NCBI GenBank assembly: GCA_026122225.1
Contig: JANEZZ010000735.1
Location: 84,751-148,750 of the forward strand
Length of the DNA: 64,000 bases
Direction: 5' to 3'
Source: Heloderma charlesbogerti
Lineage: Eukaryota; Chordata; Lepidosauria; Squamata; Helodermatidae
The stretch's first letter is position 1; every line of letters begins with the position of its first letter. The translations under genes and the position numbers were made by a program. The notes under the pieces are model-generated. The model did no database searches. It saw only the letters and a program-made list of their open reading frames with translations, and was not told the DNA's origin. Shown here piece after piece: positions 55,266-64,000 of the stretch.

Positions 55266-57155
55266 CTTTTATATGCCAGTTTTAACTACAAAATATGTGC
55301 TCTAGCTGCACAGGAATACACACTGTTTATAGCTGATCAATGCTGAAGAACACGAGAATAGAGAAGGCGCACTGACTGTATTGTATCTGATGATATTACT
55401 GTCATTGCACTGTTGCCCTCGGACTGCAGAGCTGAAAGGAAGCACACACCGACCTCTGCTACTAGGTAGGGGACCAAGGGCCACTGGGAATCTGCACCTC
55501 CTGCCTCCCAGGAAAAAACATTATGGCACAGAGGGGTGCAGGGGAGATGGCTATATCCATCAGCCAAATGAGCTACTGCTCCAGTGCTTGATTTTTCTCT
55601 TTGCTCCCCATTCCATTTTCCTTTTGTATCATGGCAAAGGATGTACGAATTTTGTTAAATCCATTCCGTCTCTGTCTCAGAGAAGGCCAGGTATCTTTTG
55701 CTCCATTGTCTGCTCATAGATGGAATCAGATTTATTTATTTTTTTAGGGATGTATGAGAATTTTCTTCCACTTGCACAAGTGCACTTTAGCACACATCCC
55801 CCCCAGAGGTACATAACCAGCCCACAAATTCACAGAATCTGTGCAACTTGGAAAAACCTGCCCCACTGTAGAATCCATAAGTCGGATTCATAGAAATCCA
55901 AACTCATCTGAATCCGTTGCAGATTTCTCCAACATTCCTACTTGTGGCTATTAGATTGTGAGCCTGCAGGCGGGGACTGTCTTAGTTTTTAATCTCTGTG
56001 CAGCACTTACACTTTCAAAGATGCTTTAAAAGCAATTACTAATAACTGAATGTTGTAAGCCCCCCTGCCCCCAAAAGTAGTTCCTTTGAAAAGTGATCAT
56101 CTATCAAAATGGGCTACCGAGATATTCCACTACCAGTCAAAGACTACAGACCAAAGATTGTAATAGGAGGTCACTCGGGTCAGGGTGGTGAAAGAATGTT
56201 CTGATCAGCTGCCCGCATGTGCAAGCGACATCAGAGGAATTATGTTCTCAGTCTGTATGTCATATTTCTAGAAAGCTTCCCAAGTATGACCCCACATTTA
56301 AAATATTAAGCAGGCAATTTGAAAAGCAGGACTGAGGCTGCTCAAGTGAAACTTTGTGGGGCAAGTAGTAGGTTCCCATGCAGGTTTTGCCAACAAAACA
56401 CACTCATGAATACACACGCACGGCCATTCATAGCCAAATAGTCTAAAGTAGGGTGCACATTCAACATAAGCAGTCAACCTAGCCACCCAGTTTCTGAAAC
56501 CCAAAGCCAGCTTCAGAGCACACAACAGGAAAATGACAGGATTGAACCAGACAGGGAACCTCCATTCAATTCAGAAATGGCAGCTGTCAAGAGAGCCGGA
56601 GGCAAGCCTCCATTGCCAGTTGAAGACAGTGGGGAATACTGGGCAAACCTATGAAAGCGCCACTCTCCAATGCTGCCTGATGGTCATGCCCCTTCTGGAG
56701 GGCTCCTCTTTGAAGGAGGACCAGGAGCTCCCCGAGCCAAACACTGCGGAGGAGCTGCCTGCGTTGCTGCAGAGGGGCTGCAGTGGAGCTGCCCTGAGGT
56801 AGATCAGAAGGATCCTGGGCCCTCGGGGGAGACAGCTGTTGACCCTACCCCTCACGACACGATTAGCCCCCTCTCAGATTCAGAAGCAGACACTGAGCAG
56901 CCACTCAGCACCAGGGAGCACAAGCATTTAAAGGTTCAGGCCAAATGCCAGATGCAGAAGTGCCCTCCTGAGGAATAAGGACTGCCTATGAGTAAAGATA
57001 TACTCGTGTGCAAGGCTCTGCTTGTGGGTAGACCATTCCTCAGGTGGCATTGATGGCCTGCAGCTGTGCTCTGGGTGGGGCGATGAAGGCTCAGTTGTAG
57101 AAGCTTTCCGTCCTGGGTACGGAATACTGGAACAAGGTCTGAGCACTAGCCTTGT
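55266..57155. other. STK31 intron, mostly unclassified
   Basis: About 56650-57140 is GC-richer, with a frame through PSGGLLFEGGPGAPRAKHCG and an acidic-serine stretch (SPLSDSEADTEQPLS). It resembles in style the LTR-encoded peptide at 58430-58610 and may be degraded retroelement sequence. No host exon is supported. Confidence 0.35.
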
Positions 57156-57159
57156 ATTT

Positions 57160-57832
57160 CCCTGATCAAGCGAGGAGGATCTTGGAATTGTTGTAGATCA
57201 CAAGCTGAATATGAGTCAACAATTGGATGTGGCTGCAAAAAAGGCAAATGCCATTTTGGGCTGCATTAATAGAAGCATCGCTTCCAAATCCCGGGAAGTA
57301 CTAGTTCCCCTCTACTCAGCACTGGTTAGGCCTCATCTGGAGTACTGTGTCCAGGAATGGGCACCACACTTTCAGAAGGATGCAGACAAGCTGGAGAGGG
57401 TTCAGAGGAGGGCAACAAAGATGATCAGGGAACTGGAATCAAAGCCCTATGAAGAGAGACTGGAAGAACTGGGCATGTTTAGCTTTGAGAAGAGAAGACT
57501 GAGGGGAGATATGATAGTGCTCTTCAAGTACTTGAAAGGTTGTCCCAGAGAGGAAGGCTCTTCTCGATCATTCCAGAATGCAGGAGACGGAATAATGGGC
57601 TCAAGTTACAGGAAGCCAGATTCCGGCTGAACATCAGGAAAAGCTTCCTGACTGTTAGAGCAGTACAACAATGGAACCAATTACCTAGGGAGGTAGTGGG
57701 CTCTCCCACACTGGAGGCATTCAAGATGAGGCTGGACAGCCATCTGTTGGGGATGCTCTGACTTGGATTCCTGCATTGAGCAGGGGGTTGGACTCGATGG
57801 TCTTGGAGGCCCCTTCCAACCCTACTATACCA
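57160..57832 (+). repeat. CR1 LINE 3' end with ORF2 C-terminus (STK31 intron)
   Basis: A 139-codon frame from 57211 reads [20 protein letters not shown] and [20 protein letters not shown], ending in a frameshift near 57560. A second frame continues with [29 protein letters not shown]. The 3' UTR ends GGGTTGGACTCGATGGTCTT ... TTCCAACCCTACTATACCAT. Apart from a one- or two-base shift it is well preserved, and is among the younger CR1 pieces here. Confidence 0.88.
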
Positions 57833-58421
57833 TCTAACCCTGCCTTTGGAACTGACCCCGATTAATTCCCTGGAGCTCTGTCCTCGCACCACGAGAAGTA
57901 GCACATGGATGTCTCCAATTCAAGGCCACACTGATAGCTGGGAAGAAAGCTGGCTGGCTCACCTCTTCTCACCATCACACTATAGCCTCTGGTTAAGTGT
58001 CCAAGACCCCTATGCTTCTCCTTGGCCACCAATCACCATGAAGGACCTGTCAGTGCCAGATTCCATGGAACACAAAGAAACAGTTAGGGCTGCCAGATTG
58101 TGGCTGGGTTGAGCCACTGCTCACTCGTAGCAGGAGCAATCTGTATGCAAGGACCTAGGATGCCTAAGAAAAACAGCACTTGGCTTGCTATGTCAGCTGG
58201 CCCTGGCAAGAACCACCTGTAGCAAAAATGGCAGGGGGCTCAACAATACATGCTCTGCCACTGAAAGCTGTATTGGGGTGGATGCACGTGGCTAATCTTA
58301 CTTTGTCCCTGGTGGATTTGGGCATGCAGTGCCTCTGCATCATCCCCTCCAAACCCATGGAGGCTGAAACATAGCCAAAGAGTTCCTCTAATATGAGTGA
58401 AGACTGCACCCACAATGTTCT
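57833..58421. other. STK31 intron, unclassified
   Basis: No exon or named repeat is seen up to the solo LTR. Confidence 0.35.
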
Positions 58422-58976
58422 TGTCAGGGTTGGATCTGAGCCCATAGAGTCCCAAAGCAGTTATGATTCTGAGGAAGAGATACAATCCGTGGGAGACGAA
58501 CCCACTCATTTCTCAGAGGTGCAGCTGGAGGGAGACACACACACCCCGCTCACATTCCTGAGAGCGAGAGTGACCCTGGCGGGGAGAGGGAAGGACAACT
58601 TGAGCTTCTAGATGCGCAGCGCCGGCGCAGAGACAAGTGGAAGGTAGCAGGCGCCGAGAGGAGGCGCTCAGCCTGCTTGACGCAACAACAACAGCTGCGC
58701 CTTGATGCCCCACAGGAAAGGGGTGGGCTTTCCCCTCCGACTCCTTAAGTTCAGTGGGTTGCCACGCTTTTCCTCCAAACAGAGACCAACTGATTCCCTA
58801 AGGCTAGAGTCCCCTGTTAGGCTGCTCCATTGAGTTTTCCACTTAGACTCAGGCCATTAGCGTCTGTAAGCATTATTAGGATGAATGGAAATAAAGCCTA
58901 GGAAAATAGCCCTTTTGTCTGTGTGTTGAGTCTAGCTACTTGAGGATTAGTGAAGGCAGCAAGGGCGCTCCTGACA
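58422..58976 (+). mobile_element. Solo LTR (555 bp), relative of 12099-12628 (STK31 intron)
   Basis: It starts TGTCAGGGTTGGATCTGAGC and ends GGGCGCTCCTGACA. It shares with the first copy the stretch GAGCCCATAGA(A/G)TCCC, GATTCTGAGGAAGAG, CTTAAGTTCAG, GAGACCAACTG-like sequence and an AATAAAGC signal near 58889, followed by TTTTGTCTGTGTGTTGAGTC. The flanks GTTCT and GTACT are a probable 5-bp duplication with one change. No internal retrotransposon region is present. Confidence 0.82.
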
Positions 58977-59890
58977 GTACTGTTGATCAGCTTAAGGATA
59001 AGCATGGTTCCATTTTGTATTATAAACAAAAACTCTGTTCGTAATAAAAGCCAAAACGTTTGGGAAAAGAAAACAGCAAAAGTTAAATCATCAATTTGAT
59101 AAGAGTGGTCTTTTTAAACCAAGATGCGAATCCAGTTTCTTCCCACAGACCACTACAGAAGAATATAATCTTAGTCCAGGAGTCATCAATTCAGGCAGTA
59201 ATGCCTTATTTCAAAGAGCCAAACTACATATTATGGTGGAGCTCCCAATGTGAAATTTTTTTTTGTAAAAGCAACAGTGCAGAGTCACTATTTCATGGGT
59301 GGGCAAACAGTAGATCTAGATCTACTGATAGGTCACTGGGTGATTTGCAGTAGACCAGCAAGGATCTCCGACTCCAAATTGTTTAACAAGAACGGCAACA
59401 AAATGACTTTCCCCTGCCCTAAATTATACTGTTGAAACGAAGAAAGCTTGGAGTAACTAGGAGTGGACTTGTGTGTGGAAGGACTATGAACTTCATTCAG
59501 TTCTGGCACTTGAAACAAATTCCTGGGCTCAGAATTCTTTAATTCTTTTGGACTAGGCTTCCAATTGTCAGATCTCGGAGTTCTAGGCCTCGCAAGTATG
59601 AAATCTGACCGCCCTACTCTATTTGGTGAGGGGCTGCAGCCCTGGGAGTGGGAGTCCACAGCCCTGATCCAGATCCCCTTCCCAGAGTTGCTCTTAGCGG
59701 CAAAGGGGAAAATTAGCAGGACCACAAATTCCTCCCTCTGTGGTTAATAGCTTCCCCACGCCTCTGCTGCTGCTTTTACAAAAAAGAAAATTGCACCGGA
59801 TAACATGACTTGCAGCTTGTCCCAAAATCATGATTTGAATGCCAACTGAGCTTTGCTTTTTTGCTTAAGACAACACAAAGTCATCTTTAC
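58977..59890. other. STK31 intron, nothing recognised
   Basis: No exon or classified repeat is seen between the LTR and the exon at 59891. Confidence 0.4.
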
Positions 59891-60070
59891 CTGAGTTATC
59901 TTGTTGAAACATGTCACGAGATTTTGCAGGGAAGCATCTGTGGCATTCCTGACCTGACTGAATTCCTGCAGCTTAGCATTCTTCCACTCAAAGAACTTCT
60001 CAAATACTCCCTCAGCACTCTCTGAGTCATGAGCCTGGCCGTATGCAGCCTCCAAAGATCCCTGCAATTT
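59891..60070 (-). CDS. STK31: STK31 exon (60 codons), central region
   Basis: The exon begins KLQGSLEAAYG and ends LVTCFNKITQ. The acceptor is TATAG at 60072-60071 and the donor is GTAAAG from 59890. Both boundaries are phase 0. The segment is charged and helix-rich (FFEWKNAKLQEF), as expected for the region between the Tudor and kinase-like domains. Codon 2 is TTG, so the exon has no internal start and must be joined to upstream exons. It is separated from the next exon by a 7.3-kb intron packed with transposons. Confidence 0.9.
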
Positions 60071-60746
60071 CTATAGAATATAAAACAAAGTACACCAAAA
60101 TTGGAAGGGAGGAAGTCTATAATAAAAGAGGATGCATCTGTCTACCCATCAGTACCAAGACTGTGAAACCTAGGCATCTGAAACTTGGCATGCATACTAA
60201 GGCAATCCTAGGGGTGTACACCTTGGGGTTAAGTTGTTTTTAAAATACATTAGTTTTAAACCATTTACACGTATCCATGTGGTTGAAGCCTGTACTGATG
60301 GGCAGACAGATGCATCCTCTATTATAGACTTCCACATGGCTTCAACACAGCAACATCTTCAGCCACTAGGGGCAGACTTCCCTAACATGTACATGGCTTT
60401 GCATTCCATTCAGTTTGAAGTCAGAGATTAGTAGGCCGAGGGACAGTGTTATATGGCTGCCCCCTCCCCATATAGCAGTCCATCAGGGGAATGAAGTGGA
60501 CAGAACAATCCTTCAGGGGGCTATAGGGGTACACCATGGCAGGGGCTGTGCCTAGGACTGTCAGCAGGCATGGAAATGGGGCAGGCACAATGTCTCCAAC
60601 TCTGGCAACTCTGTGAGTTTGCTTGAAGGCTTTGCTGTATCAGTCATGGGCTATTCCAACTGCACAAAGCCGGGTTTGTTTGCTAGTCAATAAATAAAGC
60701 AGTGAAGGAAAAGTTCACAAAACTAAGCACTCACACATTATAAAAT

Positions 60747-60998
60747 GAAGAAAGAGAGCCAGTGTGATGCAGTGGTTAGAGCATTAGACTGGAACTTGGG
60801 AGATCTGGGTTCTAGGCCCCATTTGGCCATGGAAGCTCACTGGGTGACTTTGGGCCAGTCACCGACTCTCAGCCAAACCTACCTCACAGGGTTGTTGTAA
60901 GGATAAAATGGAGAGGAGAAGGTGGACTATGTAAACCACCTTGGGCTCCTTGCAAGAGGAAAAAAGGTGGGATATAAATGTAATAAAATATAAAAATA
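60747..60998 (+). repeat. tRNA-derived SINE, complete copy (STK31 intron)
   Basis: The head GCCAGTGTGATGCAGTGGTTA with GATCTGGGTTCTAGGCCCC gives tRNA-like A and B boxes. The body has TCACTGGGTGACTTTGGGCC and AACCTACCTCACAGGGTTGT. The tail AAAAAGGTGGGATATAAATG ends in AATAAA repeats. Reverse partial copies lie at 5795-6027 and 8926-9000. It differs in body and tail from the Sauria-type SINE. Confidence 0.75.
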
Positions 60999-63278
60999 AA
61001 ATAAAGATACCTTGCCCATAGGAAAGCTGTTTATACGAGCATTTCTCTAGTGTGGCTTGAACACCCACCTCCAGCTCTCCCTGGGCATAAAGAAGCAAAT
61101 AATCTGATGAAAAACTGGGTTTTATGTGCACTGAAACCAGGTCCCTTAATCAAGGGGCTAGAAAGAGCCCCCAAGGTCTGAAAAGTCGGGAAATGATCTA
61201 AGAAGAAACACAGACAGAGGGGCAGTGGGGAGAAAGCTAGAAAGAGAAAGGGAGAAGGCAAGAAGAGGACAGGCTCAGAGACAAAATTGCCATTCTAAAT
61301 GCCTCAGTGTGACCGTAAGTACCCAAGCTCTGCACTCTCTTCATTGCTGCAAAACCAAAGGGCAGACATGAATTTAGGTGTCCGACATGAGCTCCCTGAC
61401 ACTGTGGAGACCTGACCCCACTTTGCCCTCTGCTACTTGGGTAAAAGGACAGGCCACCTGATAACCCAGAGGGGCAGCACGTGATCTATGTAGGAGAGGG
61501 AGAATTTGTGTGTCGTGCTTTTTATTACTTGCTCATTGCTAAATATGTTATGTGCTTGAATAAACCAACTGATTTGTGAACGCTTGACCTAAGGTTGTGT
61601 GGTTGTGTTTCTAGTTGAACTGGAACAAACCTACGGCCACTATAATTGGCCAAAAGCAGGCAATTCAATGTTGCAGTATCCAGGATCTCTCTAAATCAAC
61701 TACCTATACACCATCGGGGGGGGGGGGGAAGAGGCTAAAATGTAGTACGTTCAGGAAGATCCTGGATACACAGGGACATTATTTTTTCTTGGGAAAAATG
61801 GTGCAGAGCCACACAAGCTTAGATTAAACAAATACTCAGGCGTCTCTGCTTTAGGAGATCATTTCATCCACTCAAGCAAAAACATCAGCAGTAAGATAAG
61901 CAACTTTCTTTCCCTTGGTACAAACTACATGTTACACAACTAAAAATGGAATTGGACCACCCGGATTTTTTATTTTTACTGAAATGCAGCTGTGACAGAA
62001 CTTCCAATTTGCTTGGAGCAGCGGTAAGATGTGTATGTTTCATACAGGGGTGGACAGCTTCCAGGGTTCAGGAGGCCCCACTGCCCCCCACCCCTGGAGC
62101 CCCCTGGGATCACACCCTACCCCAGCTGCTGAAATTGCCACAGCAGCAACTGTAGAGGCATGGGGGGGGGCAAAAATGGCAATAGGGGGTTGCATGTGGC
62201 CCATTTGTTGCTCACACCGATTTAATCCTCCTCCCCACAAACGTCATTGACCTATTCAGAACTGCCTCTCCCCAGCTGCTATTTGCTTGTGGAAGGAAAA
62301 TAGCTTATCGCCCCCAAGATGCAAATAGATAGGCAGTCCCCTGAAGCTGCATTTCAATAAAAAAAAAGTAAAATGAGTTGACAGTTCTAATTGTGGATCT
62401 CCAGAGTAACACATGGCAAGTCTCCAATGATGTGAATGGCCAAAAAAATATTCAGTAACGGGAAGCAAAGGCAAATGTGAGGATACCCTCCTGGAAGGAT
62501 GTAAGAGTAGGAAGTATGAGGAACTACATTAAGAGGTCTCCTAATTCTTAGAACTAGATGAAAAGGAAGAGGCAGCAAAGAAACTGAAACTGGATACAGC
62601 ATTATTTGAAGTTCAGCCACAAAAGTGGATGTCTCATATTGCAAAGGAAAGGCAGTAGCGGAGTTCAGGAAAGAAAGCTACCAGAAAATGTAGCTATAGT
62701 CCCATTAAAAGGTAGATGTACACACAAAAAAAACATTTATGTGGCCCTATTGTGGATCCAGGACTACTAGGTACAACTGAAGAGAGAATTTCAACTTCAG
62801 TATTCACTCAAGACTGTCAACATTTTTCTTCCTAGTCTAGTGACTGGCACAGATAAGCTATCAAATAGAAAAGAATCTATGTGAGCACAATCTGCAGTTT
62901 TTATTCCTTCTTCTCTTAAAGCCCTGTAGAGCCAATCCTGTTTCTCATTTTTACTTTAGGTGTAGTCTATGAGTGGTTTACAGGTCACCCAAAATTGACC
63001 AAGGGTGCAGTTGCTGCGCTCTAAGAGCACACTCATCATATTTTGGCTTGATATATTTATTCCTCTCCTCTCTGAAGTTAAACTCAGGGGAAAATTGGTT
63101 CTAGTGGTCTGTGGCAGAAGTTGGCAATGCCCAGCACCAATTGGCTGGAGGCTGTGCAATCCCAACTTCCCCTCCCAATTCTTGGAGAAATTGTATGGCC
63201 TTTAAAATAATAGCATTTTTTTTAAAGGCACAAAATCAACATTAAAAAAGTACATGCAGTGTTTTAAAAGATACTTAC
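60999..63278. other. STK31 intron, no further exon recognised
   Basis: A G run at 61716-61728 and a GC-rich patch at 62040-62170 are the only features. I looked for a further STK31 exon on the minus strand and found none with both splice sites. Confidence 0.4.
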
Positions 63279-63297
63279 AGAGAAGCAGTGATATTTT
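63279..63297 (-). CDS. STK31: STK31 candidate 19-nt microexon
   Basis: A strong acceptor (pyrimidine-rich tract, a CTAAT branch-like site, then CAG at 63300-63298) is followed after only 19 nt by a strong donor, GTAAGT, at 63278. The frame that joins the next exon in phase 0 reads KYHCFS and hits a stop just upstream of the acceptor, so if this is an exon it cannot be longer. The preceding intron would have to be phase 2, unlike all other introns seen. I cannot match the six residues to the human protein with certainty. It could be a chance pair of splice-like sites. Confidence 0.45.
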
Positions 63298-64000
63298 CTG
63301 AAGCATTAGTGGAAGAACAAGGCAAATGTCTGAGTAAGTGTTAGAACTGTTGTGAATACATATTTTACAGAGCAAAGCCCATAAGCATTTGGGTTCATCC
63401 CAAGGAGGAAAAAAACTCTATTAACTACCATCTTGAGTTATGTTTGTACACATCCCAAGTATAAATGCTTGAAAGGTTTTAATAAGACTTCAGACACCCA
63501 TTTCCAAAATCTAATGATAGGCAACAGTTTATTTTTACTTAAAATGCAGTAAGCTTGCAACTTCCAGAAGAGGCATTTATTGTGCAATCACACTGCCTCT
63601 TTCACAGAATTTTACAAGGGTCCAGACAACTTCATTCTCCATTTGTAGCCCTCCTGTATTTTCCCACCCCTTCTTCCATCTTTTTTCTAAAATCCCTTGA
63701 GGAGGAAAAGATGGAATAGCTCCACAATTCATTTTGATTGTTAACATTAGGATACCTCTATGTGGAAGAACCTTACGTCTGCAGGTTCAAACAATCAAGA
63801 ATATGGGACACTACAGATTAATAGTACTTTCTTTCACAGAACTTTATAAAGGCTTGTAAGACTACCAGTAAAATTCAGGGCAAGATCTACCAGAATACAT
63901 CACCTACACTGTTGCAGCTCTCGCACAGCACTGCAAAATGCTTGGAGGCTGCCATCTTGTGGGCACAGGTTAATATAACTTTTGCTGTGCTGCATTAGAG
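63298..64000. other. STK31 intron or upstream part, unclassified repeat-like sequence
   Basis: Part of 63625-63735 (CCACCCCTTCTTCCATCTTT) resembles 38255-38340, suggesting an unnamed interspersed element present in both places. No exon is recognised up to the window end. Confidence 0.35.

Larger units (their letters stand above)
30760..63297 (-). other. STK31: STK31 gene, 3' part (partial; continues beyond 64000)
   Basis: This is the only host gene recognised. Exons on the minus strand join in one continuous frame and match the order of human STK31 as I recall it: coiled-coil middle region, kinase-like domain, short acidic C-terminus. In mammals STK31 is expressed mainly in male germ cells and has an N-terminal Tudor domain, which would lie upstream of this window. 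The firm exons give 553 codons; human STK31 is about 1019 residues, so roughly the N-terminal 450-460 residues are missing. All twelve introns between the firm exons are phase 0. The 3' end is taken from the only AATAAA seen downstream of the stop codon. The largest introns (52629-59890 and 60071-63278) hold Bov-B, CR1, LTR and SINE insertions. The gene identity is strong; the exact transcript end and the most upstream exon are less certain. Confidence 0.93.

Noticed and set aside
1..64000. CRISPR array, prokaryotic operon, phage or infectious retrovirus
   Set aside because: No spaced direct repeats, Shine-Dalgarno-led gene clusters or gag-pol-env arrangement were seen. The two LTRs are solo.

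Overview
The window is vertebrate nuclear DNA, most likely from a squamate reptile (lizard or snake). The evidence is the repeat mix: several Bov-B (RTE) LINE copies, L1, L2-like and CR1-like LINEs, a tRNA-derived SINE of the Sauria type including a 5S-tRNA chimera, and palindromic or hAT-like non-autonomous DNA elements. There are no bacterial genes, operons, CRISPR arrays or phage genes. Most long open frames belong to retrotransposons or run antisense to them.

One host gene can be supported. The 3' half of STK31 (serine/threonine kinase 31, also called TDRD8) lies on the minus strand from about 63.3 kb down to about 30.76 kb. I reconstructed thirteen exons, plus a candidate 19-nt microexon, from reading frame, splice sites and recalled similarity to human STK31. 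They encode about 553 residues (559 with the microexon): the central coiled-coil region and the whole C-terminal kinase-like domain, ending with TAG at 31586-31588. A poly(A) signal lies at 30777-30782. All twelve introns between the firm exons are phase 0. One has a GC-AG boundary with an otherwise ideal donor. The kinase-like domain lacks the catalytic aspartate (HGS for HRD) and has EFD for DFG, so it should be a pseudokinase. The Tudor domain and first exons lie beyond position 64000.

Positions 1 to about 30.7 kb lie downstream of STK31 and hold no host gene that I recognise. They contain L2-like fragments, a 5'-truncated Bov-B (6041-8523), a full-length but decayed L1 (10228-16198) and a twin-primed, 5'-inverted Bov-B (17842-18745). 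They also hold a hAT-like MITE inside a Sauria-type SINE (about 21.53-21.86 kb) and a near-full-length Bov-B (23231-26440). The L1 is flanked by an 18-bp target-site duplication, sits inside a palindromic element, and itself carries a solo LTR and a LINE tail.

Positions 30.7-64 kb are STK31 introns with further repeats: L2 and CR1 pieces, hAT-like MITEs, a 5S-like/CR1-tailed SINE, a 5S-tRNA chimeric SINE, a Bov-B (53279-55265), a CR1 3' end (about 57.16-57.83 kb) and a second copy of the solo LTR (58422-58976). The value of the window lies in the STK31 gene model and in several insertions whose order and mechanism can be read from exact target-site duplications. I did not find a previously undescribed functional system.
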